Positions 46,560 to 53,275 are shown, counted from the stretch's first letter. The stretch: DNA of 64,000 nt from Uliginosibacterium gangwonense DSM 18521 (GCF_000373965.1 NZ_KB892834.1:40188-104187), one strand, 5' to 3'. Translations and numbers: made by a program. Notes: generated from the letters alone by a model not told the origin.

Positions 46560-46688
46560 GTATCTCATGAATACTGGCGGAACTACATCAAATTGGATAG
46601 ACATTCGAAGCGGAACAATCCGCAGCGGATGCGGGTTCGAATCCCGTGCGGGTAACCGCAAAGCCTCGCCGCTTTTGTCATGAAATAC
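46560..46688 (+). ncRNA. Y-RNA-like unit 1 (Ro-associated, T-arm mimic)
   Basis: The ends pair as GTAT-C-TCATGA (46560-46570) with TCATGA-A-ATAC (46678-46688). The conserved strand signatures are TGAATACT on the 5' side and TTTTGTCA on the 3' side; compared with other units the helix base pairs change on both sides. Inside is a T-arm, GCGGG-TTCGAAT-CCCGT, and a capped hairpin TGCGG-GTAA-CCGCA with a GNRA loop in the acceptor position. A D-loop-like TTGGATAGA precedes them and no separate D-arm follows. This is one of the two most divergent units. Confidence 0.6.
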
Positions 46689-46692
46689 TGAA

Positions 46693-46793
46693 GGTACGAA
46701 TGCCTGCGGGTGTACATCCTGGTATACAGTTGGTTCAAATCCAACCCATGCCTTCGGGCATGAGAAAAAGCCACCCGCCATTCTTGTCGTACC
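46693..46793 (+). ncRNA. Y-RNA-like unit 2 (shortest, UUCG-capped)
   Basis: Terminal helix GGTACGA with TCGTACC (7 bp), conserved CGAATGCC and TTCTTGTCG signatures, and a second helix GCGGGTG with CACCCGC. The T-arm is GTTGG-TTCAAAT-CCAAC, followed by CATGCC-TTCG-GGCATG, a 6-bp acceptor-like hairpin capped by the stable UUCG tetraloop. There is no D-arm (the position is AGAAAAAG). T-rich sequence follows the 3' end. Confidence 0.68.
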
Positions 46794-46816
46794 GCCCGGT
46801 TTTTATTACTGTTTTT

Positions 46817-46942
46817 TGGCGAATGCCGACAGAACTACACCCTTTCACGGTCGAGACGCGGGTTCGAATCCCGCCGCAGCCCTCAAGGCAGCGTAGTTCA
46901 GCGGATTAGAACACGAAAAACGTTCTGTCATTCTTGTCGCCA
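46817..46942 (+). ncRNA. Y-RNA-like unit 3 (full tRNA mimic)
   Basis: Terminal helix TGGCGA with TCGCCA, conserved GCGAATGCC and ATTCTTGTCGC, second helix GACAGAAC with GTTCTGTC (8 bp perfect). The loop carries T-arm GCGGG-TTCGAAT-CCCGC, acceptor-like CGCAGCC with GGCAGCG closed by CTCAA, then D-arm GTTC-AGCGGATTA-GAAC. The order T, acceptor, D is that of a circularly permuted tRNA whose anticodon arm is replaced by the Ro-binding stem. It is the clearest unit of the array. Confidence 0.78.
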
Positions 46943-46950
46943 CCCTTTTA

Positions 46951-47077
46951 CGGCGAATGCCGGTGAAACTACACCTTAGGGAGGTCGTGGTCGTGGGTTC
47001 GATTCCCACCAGCCCAATACAGTGGGGCTGTAGCTCAGTGGCAGAGCACGAAAAACGTTTCACCAATCTTGTCGCCG
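46951..47077 (+). ncRNA. Y-RNA-like unit 4 (full tRNA mimic)
   Basis: Terminal helix CGGCGA with TCGCCG; second helix GGTGAAAC with GTTTCACC (8 bp perfect, sequence different from unit 3 on both strands). T-arm GTGGG-TTCGATT-CCCAC, acceptor-like CAGCCC with GGGCTG, D-arm GCTC-AGTGGCA-GAGC. Signatures GCGAATGCCG and CTTGTCGC are conserved. Confidence 0.78.
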
Positions 47078-47116
47078 CCCGCTATTTTGAAGGCAATGAT
47101 GTAACAATAAGTTTTC

Positions 47117-47243
47117 GGCGAATGCCGATGGAACTACAGCACTCATAACGCCCTGGTCGTGGGTTTGAGCCCCACCGCAGGCAGCCATGCTGCATGCGTA
47201 GCTCAGTTGGTAGAGCAGGATCATTCCATCACACCTTGTCGCC
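47117..47243 (+). ncRNA. Y-RNA-like unit 5 (full tRNA mimic)
   Basis: Terminal helix GGCGA with TCGCC; second helix GATGGAA with TTCCATC. T-arm GTGGG-TTTGAGC-CCCAC (an unusual T-loop), acceptor-like CGCA-G-GCAGC with GCTGC-A-TGCG, D-arm GCTC-AGTTGGTA-GAGC, identical to a bona fide tRNA D-arm. A family B repeat lies 38 bp further on. Confidence 0.77.
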
Positions 47244-47281
47244 ACCCACGCTTTGATAGTTGAATGAATTATTTGTTTTAA

Positions 47282-47355
47282 GGAGCTGTAACAAAATGGA
47301 GTAAATCGCTTCTGGCCCGATGCAACAACGCCAGAACCATTTTGTTACAGCTTCC
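47282..47355 (-). repeat. Dispersed palindromic repeat, family B copy 2, inside the Y RNA array
   Basis: GGAGCTGTAACAAAATGG and CCATTTTGTTACAGCTTCC form a long imperfect dyad with inner TTCTGGC/GCCAGAA arms. It matches the reverse complement of 35986-36099 at both ends but lacks most of its centre. It lies between Y-RNA-like units 5 and 6 and ends 2 bp before the terminal helix of unit 6, so it looks like an insertion into the array. Confidence 0.75.
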
Positions 47356-47357
47356 AA

Positions 47358-47496
47358 GGCGAATGCCGACGAAACTACACCCATCCAAGGTCGTAACCGC
47401 GTGATCGCTGTTCGCGGGTTCGAATCCCGCCATGGTCGCAAGGCCATGTGGTCGAGTGGTTGAAGACACGAAAACGTTTCGTCATAACTTGTCGCT
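47358..47496 (+). ncRNA. Y-RNA-like unit 6 (longest, Ser/Leu-type D-arm)
   Basis: Terminal helix GGCGA with TCGCT; second helix GACGAAAC with GTTTCGTC (8 bp perfect). T-arm GCGGG-TTCGAAT-CCCGC, acceptor-like CATGGTC with GGCCATG (7 bp with one GU) capped by GCAA, D-arm GTC-GAGTGGTTGAA-GAC, which resembles class II tRNAs (Ser/Leu). The segment before the T-arm is long (GGTCGTAACCGCGTGATCG...), like an extended variable arm. Confidence 0.77.
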
Positions 47497-47560
47497 CCAT
47501 TTTTTGACATGAGCATGGCAACAGAGCAAGCATCTCTTCTCTACTTGCCATGAAAGACTT

Positions 47561-47683
47561 TGGTGAATGCTTGGGTAACTACAGGGTAGAGCATCGGCTG
47601 CAAGGCCGGAGGTTCCGGGTTCAAATCCCGGGGGAGCAATCAACTAGCTCAAGATCAACACGTTACCTACCCCCTTGTCACCA
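47561..47683 (+). ncRNA. Y-RNA-like unit 7 (atypical, anticodon-like arm retained)
   Basis: Terminal helix TGGTGA with TCACCA, a double compensatory change against GGCGA/TCGCC; second helix GGTAAC with GTTACC. T-arm CCGGG-TTCAAAT-CCCGG. Before it is GGTAGAGCATCGGCTGCAAG followed by GCCGG, which reads like the D 3' half and anticodon arm of a tRNA; a lone TAGCTCA after the T-arm could supply the D 5' half. The permutation point therefore appears to differ (in the D loop). The acceptor mimic is short (GAGC/GCTC). Confidence 0.65.
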
Positions 47684-47751
47684 CCCTACTCCACTACCAT
47701 TATCGGGTAGCGGAATTTGACAGCAACACCCCTTTACGGAACCAAGTTTCC

Positions 47752-47861
47752 GGCGAATGCTTGCAGAACTACACATGTCGCAGGTTCGAGCCCTGCCAGA
47801 GATTGCATCTCTGTAGCCCAGTTGGTAGAGCAGTTCATTGTTTTGCCTGGCCCTTGTCGCC
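47752..47861 (+). ncRNA. Y-RNA-like unit 8
   Basis: Terminal helix GGCGA with TCGCC; second helix GCAGAAC with GTTTTGC (one GU). T-arm GCAGG-TTCGAGC-CCTGC, acceptor-like CAGAGAT-TGC-ATCTCTG (7 bp), D-arm GCCC-AGTTGGTA-GAGC with one C-A mismatch. The unit ends 24 bp before the zinc-ribbon gene, so the downstream mRNA leader would contain it unless it is processed. Confidence 0.73.
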
Positions 47862-47885
47862 CCCACTCCACAGCACCCACTCAGC

Positions 47886-48251
47886 ATGAAAAGCAACAAG
47901 CAACGTAAAGCCGAGATCAAAGCCAAGAGAAGCAAGGCGCCCAAACCAGAGCGTCTGCCGCCCCTGGATTCGGTTCCCTGTTGCATATCCAAGCTTGCCC
48001 TCAGCGCGGGCTACTATGGCGACTTGCCGCGATTTGCCCAGCGTGGCTATTACGTGGATATCAGCTATCGCTGCCGGGATTGCGGAAGCGCTGAAATCTG
48101 GACGGCCAAGCAGCAGCAATGGTGGTATGAAGTCGCCAAAGGCAGGTTGGATACATGCGCAGTACGATGCCGCGCTTGCCGCCAGAAGAAACGGGGGCAC
48201 GACGCAAAATCGCAGGCAGGGCAGATTAAATCTATCCAAAAATCTAAATAG
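47886..48251 (+). CDS. Zinc-ribbon protein of the RNA repair locus
   Basis: A 121-residue basic protein starting at ATG 47886 (MKSNKQRKAEIKAKRSKA). It has a zinc-ribbon with CRDCGSAEIWTAKQQQWWYE and a second CxxC in RCRACRQKK, the pattern of the family of probable zinc-ribbon domain proteins with a WTAxQQxWWxE core. Its lysine-rich ends suggest nucleic-acid binding. It sits in the same direction as rsr and the Y RNAs, 24 bp after the last unit, and before the second sigma54 promoter, so it is probably read from the rsr promoter. Confidence 0.78.
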   Translation: MKSNKQRKAEIKAKRSKAPKPERLPPLDSVPCCISKLALSAGYYGDLPRFAQRGYYVDISYRCRDCGSAEIWTAKQQQWWYEVAKGRLDTCAVRCRACRQKKRGHDAKSQAGQIKSIQKSK

Positions 48252-48365
48252 CTATCCATATATATACACAATACAGCTTGTTACTGCGTACGAAAAAGCC
48301 TGCGCCTAAAATTAATTCTTTTACAAACAATAACATATATAAATCATTCCAGACTACAACCCAAC

Positions 48366-48381
48366 TGGCACGCTATTCGCA
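48366..48381 (+). promoter_or_regulatory. Sigma54 promoter of the rtcB-rtcA operon
   Basis: TGGCACGCTATTCGCA has GG (48367-48368) and GC (48379-48380) 10 bp apart and the same TGGCACGC start as the rsr promoter. It lies 35 bp before the ATG of the Cys-rich gene that heads the rtcB operon. AT-rich sequence (48241-48350) precedes it, as in front of rsr, and may hold an RtcR enhancer. Confidence 0.82.
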
Positions 48382-48415
48382 ATATACGTATTGTGAAAAC
48401 GAGGAGAGTTGAGAA

Positions 48416-48832
48416 ATGACGCGAGAAACGCTGCCAGAAAAACACTCAGAAATCGATCTGCACTGTGCGGCCTGTGGCGTGCTGATTGCCGCTGGTTTGG
48501 ATGCCTTGCCCGCCGAGCAGTTGCAGACCATGGACGGGGAAGATGCACTCCCCCAGGGGCGCTATAGTGTCGCCAACGCAGATAACGATTGCGGCTTCAC
48601 GCCGGGCGCCTACCTGATCAACCTTGCAGACGCACACAACACACTTCCCCACGCCGACCCAAGTCGCCGCTGCGGATGCTGTGGCGTGGATGGCGGGAAC
48701 GGGCTCAACACCCTGTGCGCCAATGGCCACGAAATCGGCACAGAGTACAGTGACTGCTGGATGTCGCACCACCTGACGCTGGACCCGGCACGGGTCACCA
48801 TCAAAGAACATACAAACAAGGAAGCAGCATAA
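48416..48832 (+). CDS. Cys-rich protein heading the rtcB operon, unknown function
   Basis: A 138-residue acidic protein. Cysteine pairs in HCAACG (about 16-21) and RCGCCG (about 85-90) plus TLCANGHEIG and YSDCWMSHH suggest one or two zinc-binding sites. I do not recognise a named family. Its ATG follows a GAGGAG box behind the sigma54 promoter, and its stop TAA shares one base with the rtcB start, which strongly implies coupled expression and a role with RtcB. Confidence 0.75.
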   Translation: MTRETLPEKHSEIDLHCAACGVLIAAGLDALPAEQLQTMDGEDALPQGRYSVANADNDCGFTPGAYLINLADAHNTLPHADPSRRCGCCGVDGGNGLNTLCANGHEIGTEYSDCWMSHHLTLDPARVTIKEHTNKEAA

Positions 48833-50043
48833 TGGATTACCAACTTCTTGAAGTTGCCAACGGAAAACCCATCAAGATGTGGACGCAAGGCGTGCCTGTG
48901 GAAGACGACGCCCGCGATCAATTGATGAACACGGCGAGAATGCCCTTTATCTTCCACCATATGGCGGTGATGCCGGACGTGCACCTGGGTAAGGGTTCCA
49001 CCATCGGTAGCGTGATTCCCACCCAGGGTGCAATCATCCCCGCAGCAGTGGGTGTAGATATCGGCTGTGGAATGATGGCAGCATGTACCACGCTGACCGC
49101 TTCCGACTTGCCTGATAACCTGCACGCCTTGCGCTGCGCCATCGAGGCTGCCGTGCCGCATGGCCGCACCCCTGGTGCCCGCGATAAAGGCGCCTGGAAT
49201 ACGCCGCCTGCCACCGTTGATGCCATGTGGGCAGGCTTGTACGAAGGCTTCAAGCGCATCACGGATAAGCATCCGCGTTTGAAGAACACCAACAACCATA
49301 AGCACCTGGGAACCTTGGGAACGGGTAACCACTTCATCGAAGTCTGCCTGGACGAAGCCAACCGTGTATGGTTCATGCTGCACTCCGGTTCACGTGGTGT
49401 GGGAAACGCCATCGGCTCCCACTTCATCGAGCTTGCGCAGAAGGATATGCAACAACATATCGCCAACCTGCCTCACCGCGATCTGGCCTATTTTGAAGAA
49501 GGAAGCGAACACTTCAACGACTACGTGGAAGCCGTGGGTTGGGCGCAGGACTTTGCACGACGCAACCGTCTGGTGATGATGCAGAACGTAATCGCCGCCG
49601 TGCGTAGCGTGATTATCAAGCCCTTTGAAGCCAGCGTGGAAGCCGTAAACTGCCACCATAACTATGTGCAGCGCGAAACCCACTTCGGCGCCAATATATT
49701 CGTAACCCGTAAGGGTGCCGTATCGGCCAAGAAGGGTGAGTTGGGAATCATTCCTGGTTCCATGGGAGCCAAGAGCTTCATCGTACGCGGATTGGGTAAC
49801 GAGGAATCGTTCTGCTCCTGCAGCCACGGCGCAGGCCGTACCATGAGCCGTACCAAGGCCAAGAAGATGTTCACGATTGCCGACCAAGAACGCGCCACCG
49901 CCCACGTAGAGTGTCGAAAGGACGCTGAGGTGATCGATGAAATCCCGATGGCCTACAAGGACATCGACGCCGTAATGCACGCTCAACGCGAGTTGGTGGA
50001 AATCGTGCATACCTTGCGTCAGGTGGTATGTGTGAAGGGATAG
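48832..50043 (+). CDS. rtcB: RNA ligase RtcB (short form)
   Basis: A 403-residue GTP- and Mn2+-dependent RNA ligase that joins 2',3'-cyclic phosphate or 3'-phosphate ends to 5'-OH ends. Metal ligands lie in VDIGCGMMA (Cys79), GTGNHFIE and HSGSRGVGN. The guanylylated His is His332 in the HGAGRTMSR motif. It is the compact RtcB form of about 400 residues found with RtcR. It overlaps the preceding gene by 1 bp and is followed 3 bp later by the next start. Likely substrates are broken tRNAs and rRNA. Confidence 0.97.
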   Translation: MDYQLLEVANGKPIKMWTQGVPVEDDARDQLMNTARMPFIFHHMAVMPDVHLGKGSTIGSVIPTQGAIIPAAVGVDIGCGMMAACTTLTASDLPDNLHALRCAIEAAVPHGRTPGARDKGAWNTPPATVDAMWAGLYEGFKRITDKHPRLKNTNNHKHLGTLGTGNHFIEVCLDEANRVWFMLHSGSRGVGNAIGSHFIELAQKDMQQHIANLPHRDLAYFEEGSEHFNDYVEAVGWAQDFARRNRLVMMQNVIAAVRSVIIKPFEASVEAVNCHHNYVQRETHFGANIFVTRKGAVSAKKGELGIIPGSMGAKSFIVRGLGNEESFCSCSHGAGRTMSRTKAKKMFTIADQERATAHVECRKDAEVIDEIPMAYKDIDAVMHAQRELVEIVHTLRQVVCVKG

Positions 50044-50046
50044 GCC

Positions 50047-50583
50047 GTGTGCCTGACAATCATTGCCATTCTCCCGTGCTCAGCCAATCTGGACGCAACA
50101 CGGGAGATTGCCAGTACATATGACTATGCGATGACGCCACTTGCCAAGCTCAGCATATCGGGCATGGCAAGCGAAACGGAATTGGCTTGCTTGGCAACGG
50201 GCAGAATGTGTGATTGTGACACTTCACTGGGACGCAATTCCCGTCAACAAGCCACACTGACACGTGGAAAAAGTGCGGAGGATTTACGGCGCAAGGGCTG
50301 GAGCGACACGAAAATCCAACGCCATTTTGAACAACTCAACAGAGCACAAAACAAGCAGAAATCCAAACCGCAAGATCTGGAAGGGTGGCTTTCGTTTCTC
50401 GACGCCCTGTTGGCAAGCGACATCACACCATACATCGGCCTGGTGATAGAGAACGTGGCAAAAACTAGCGATAATGCAGTCTCTACAACGGAAAGAGAGA
50501 TTGTTCAGTTAGCCAGACATGATTTGGCAGATGCACTACTTAATATGCAAGAAGACGTAATTTATCAATTTCAGATTACCTGA
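50047..50583 (+). CDS. Unknown protein between rtcB and rlaP
   Basis: A 178-residue protein read from GTG 50047, 3 bp after the rtcB stop. The N-terminal third has scattered cysteines (CLTIIAILPC, CLATGRMCDCDTS). The middle contains a helix-turn-helix-like segment, SAEDLRRKGWSDTKIQRHFEQL, and the C-terminus is helical and acidic. No family is recognised. Position inside the rtc operon suggests a part in RNA repair. The exact start is uncertain. Confidence 0.65.
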   Translation: MCLTIIAILPCSANLDATREIASTYDYAMTPLAKLSISGMASETELACLATGRMCDCDTSLGRNSRQQATLTRGKSAEDLRRKGWSDTKIQRHFEQLNRAQNKQKSKPQDLEGWLSFLDALLASDITPYIGLVIENVAKTSDNAVSTTEREIVQLARHDLADALLNMQEDVIYQFQIT

Positions 50584-50672
50584 AAGATAGATTTGTCGTA
50601 CAGGGCATAGGTACAGGAACTTTTCTTAATTATTTGAAACCGATCATTATCGTTTCACGTAAAAGTACAAAT

Positions 50673-51491
50673 ATGAACACGAACGCAATCAAGATACTCA
50701 GTGCCCATCCTATTGATGATGCGATACGTGCACGCGTACTCGAAACGCTTGAGCAGATCGAACATGATCACGACGTAAAGGTGCTGTTTGCCTGCGAGTC
50801 CGGCAGCCGTGGCTGGGGGTTTGCCTCGCCGGACAGTGACTATGACGTACGCTTCGTCTACGTCCATCGCCTGCCCTGGTACTTACGTGTTGAAGCGCAG
50901 CGGGATGTGATTGAACTGCCGATCAACGATGAGCTGGATGTGAACGGCTGGGAGTTGCGCAAGGCGCTGCGCCTGCTGCGCAAATCCAACCCGACCCTGT
51001 TGGAGTGGCTTGATTCGCCCGTGCTATACAGGGAAGAGGCCGGTGCTGCCAAACGGATGCGCTCTCTGGCTACACAGTTCTTCTCCACCGCCAAAGGGCG
51101 TTATCATTACCTGGCGATGGCGAAGAAGAATTTTCGCGAACACTTGCAGGGTGAATCGGTAAGGCTGAAAAAGTACCTCTACGTGCTGCGCCCTTTGCTG
51201 GCGATGCAATGGATTGACGCTGGCCGGGGCATGCCGCCAATGCGTTTTGCCGAACTCGCTGAAGCAATGGTGGATGATCTTGATCTGCTCGATGAGATCA
51301 ACCGCCTGCTGGCAATCAAGATGCAGGCTGGAGAGACAGAATACAGCCCCCGTTGGCCGCTGATCCATGCGTTCATAGAAAAGACGCTGGCTGTCGCTGA
51401 ACACGACCCGAACTACAGGAAGCCGGAAGGCAATGCAGAGGAACTGGACGCGTTTCTGATGGCTACAGTCATGAATATCCGGAAAGACTGA
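50673..51491 (+). CDS. RlaP-type nucleotidyltransferase of RNA repair operons
   Basis: A 272-residue protein of the DNA polymerase beta-like nucleotidyltransferase fold (YcgL/RlaP, PF10127 type). The catalytic pattern is ESGSRGWGFASPDSDYDVRFVY, with the GS...DxD metal motif, followed by the family block LRKSNPTLLEWLDSPVLY. ATG 50673 is chosen because a TTG-initiated extension adds an unrelated leader. RlaP proteins are predicted to add nucleotides to damaged RNA ends, fitting its place between rtcB and rtcA. Confidence 0.85.
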   Translation: MNTNAIKILSAHPIDDAIRARVLETLEQIEHDHDVKVLFACESGSRGWGFASPDSDYDVRFVYVHRLPWYLRVEAQRDVIELPINDELDVNGWELRKALRLLRKSNPTLLEWLDSPVLYREEAGAAKRMRSLATQFFSTAKGRYHYLAMAKKNFREHLQGESVRLKKYLYVLRPLLAMQWIDAGRGMPPMRFAELAEAMVDDLDLLDEINRLLAIKMQAGETEYSPRWPLIHAFIEKTLAVAEHDPNYRKPEGNAEELDAFLMATVMNIRKD

Positions 51492-51560
51492 AGCTAAAAA
51501 GAAGGACAGATGACTACATTGAATCCGGCATTCGTGTAGATAAATACCAACAAAAATAAA

Positions 51561-52625
51561 ATGACAAATTCATTCATTGAACTCGATGGCTCGCATGGCG
51601 AAGGCGGCGGGCAGATTTTGCGCTCCGCGCTGAGCTTGTCGATGATTACCGGCATTCCTTTCCGCATTGAACGTATCCGCGCCAAGCGCCAGAAGCCAGG
51701 GCTGCTGCGCCAGCACCTGACCGCAGTCAACGCGGCTGCACAGATCTGTGGCGCACAGCTCAAGGGGGCGGAACCGGGCTCACTGCAGCTGGAGTTTGTT
51801 CCGGGGCCGATACAGGGTGGCCAGTATCAGCACGCCATTGGTTCTGCCGGTAGCTGCACGCTGGTTTTGCAGACCGTGCTGCCCGCCTTGTGGTTTGCCA
51901 ACACGCCGAGCAGCTTCACCATCAACGGGGGGACGCATAACCCTGCTGCTCCACCGGCTGATTTTCTGCAAGCGGCTTGGTTGCCACTACTACGCCGCAT
52001 GGGAATCGACATGAAGCTGGAGGTGTTGCGCCATGGCTTCTACCCGGCAGGTGGAGGGGGATTGCGGGTTGAGCTCACGCCTGTACAAGCGCTTCAGCCC
52101 TTGCATCTGCAAAGCCAAGGCAGGCCAAAGTCCGCCCATGCCACTGCCATTGTGGCGGCAGTCACCAACAATGTGGCGCAGCGCGAACTGCTCACACTGC
52201 AGGATGAGTTGAGCAGCGAACTCGGGGAGATCGGGCGTGTTGTACGCGCCCTGTCCTCCCGCGAGGGGCCGGGGAACGCGCTCTTGCTTGCACTGGATTA
52301 TGGGGACTTTCACGAAGTGTTTACGGCATTTGGCGAAAAAGGCATTGCAGCCGAAAAGGTTGCTAGCGATCTCGCTCAGGAGGTTCGCCAGCATCTGGCC
52401 AGTGGCGTGAATGTGGGTGAATATCTGGCCGACCAACTGCTGCTGCCCATGGCTTTGGCAGGAGGAGGCAGCTTTGCCACCTCGGTTGCCTCGGATCACC
52501 TTCGCACCAACATCGCCGTGATCGAGAAGTTCCTGGAGGTGGAAATCGATGTAAAACCCATCGATTCTGCATACTACGTCAGCATCATCGGCGAGGCATG
52601 GCGCTATAATGGGATGACACAATAA
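51561..52625 (+). CDS. rtcA: RNA 3'-terminal phosphate cyclase RtcA
   Basis: A 354-residue ATP-dependent cyclase that converts RNA 3'-phosphates to 2',3'-cyclic phosphates, making ends suitable for RtcB. Signatures are GSHGEGGGQILRSALSLS near the N-terminus, the RPKSAHATAIVA cyclase block, and the adenylylated His313 in SDHLRTNIAVIEKF. ATG 51561 lies 70 bp after rlaP. The preceding gap is AT-rich with no clear promoter. Confidence 0.97.
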   Translation: MTNSFIELDGSHGEGGGQILRSALSLSMITGIPFRIERIRAKRQKPGLLRQHLTAVNAAAQICGAQLKGAEPGSLQLEFVPGPIQGGQYQHAIGSAGSCTLVLQTVLPALWFANTPSSFTINGGTHNPAAPPADFLQAAWLPLLRRMGIDMKLEVLRHGFYPAGGGGLRVELTPVQALQPLHLQSQGRPKSAHATAIVAAVTNNVAQRELLTLQDELSSELGEIGRVVRALSSREGPGNALLLALDYGDFHEVFTAFGEKGIAAEKVASDLAQEVRQHLASGVNVGEYLADQLLLPMALAGGGSFATSVASDHLRTNIAVIEKFLEVEIDVKPIDSAYYVSIIGEAWRYNGMTQ

Positions 52626-52649
52626 ACCAACAAGACTCAGGAGACCGGG

Positions 52650-53210
52650 ATGCGCAGTGAACGTGAAAAGATGCTTGCAGGCGAAGCCTATAGCGCCATC
52701 GACCCCGAACTGATGGCCGCCCGGCAACGCGCCCGCCGCCTGTGCCATGAGCTCAACGCTGCAGATGCGGATGACCAGATGCGGCGCAAACACATCATCC
52801 GCGAGCTGTTCGGCGCAGTCAGTGACCGGGTATTTATCCAGACCCCGTTCCACTGCGACTATGGCAACAACATCTATGCCGGGGATCTGGTTTTCTTCAA
52901 TTTCAACTGCGTGATCCTCGACTGCGCCGAGGTACGCATTGGCAACAACGTTTTCATTGGCCCGGCCGTGCAGATCTACACGGCAGAGCACCCGTTGGAT
53001 GCTGCCGAACGTGCCACAGGCAAGAGCAGTGCGCGGCCGGTGGAAATCGGTTCGGATGTCTGGATCGGGGGCGGCGCCATCATCTGCCCCGGCATCAAGA
53101 TCGGCAACCGCAGTGTGATTGGCGCGGGCAGCGTCGTTACCCATGACGTACCCGAGGATGTGGTGGTGGCAGGCAACCCCGCGAGAGTGATTCGTCAGTT
53201 GACCAAATAA
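52650..53210 (+). CDS. Maltose/sugar O-acetyltransferase (Maa type)
   Basis: A 186-residue left-handed beta-helix acetyltransferase with an N-terminal Mac domain (MRSEREKMLAGEAYSAIDPEL), hexapeptide repeats, and catalytic His in IYTAEHPLD. Maa/LacA-like enzymes acetylate maltose or galactosides from acetyl-CoA. It lies 24 bp after rtcA on the same strand, so it may be transcribed with it, but a functional link to RNA repair is not evident. Confidence 0.88.
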   Translation: MRSEREKMLAGEAYSAIDPELMAARQRARRLCHELNAADADDQMRRKHIIRELFGAVSDRVFIQTPFHCDYGNNIYAGDLVFFNFNCVILDCAEVRIGNNVFIGPAVQIYTAEHPLDAAERATGKSSARPVEIGSDVWIGGGAIICPGIKIGNRSVIGAGSVVTHDVPEDVVVAGNPARVIRQLTK

Positions 53211-53275
53211 GAGACTGCAGGGTAGGTCTGTATTCATGCCCCTGCGTCTACAACCAATTTGCAGACGGCAAATAC

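Noticed and set aside
46554..47880. Canonical tRNA gene cluster
   Set aside because: T-loops and D-arms are tRNA-like, but they occur in the order T then D, the acceptor strands are joined by a loop, and no anticodon stem in the normal place or CCA end is present, so these are not functional tRNAs.
46554..47880. CRISPR array
   Set aside because: The repeated signatures (CGAATGCC, TTGTCGCC, AACTACAC) are regularly spaced, but the repeated blocks are paired parts of one RNA structure with T-arm sequences between, not uniform 25-40-bp repeats with unique spacers, and no cas genes are present.
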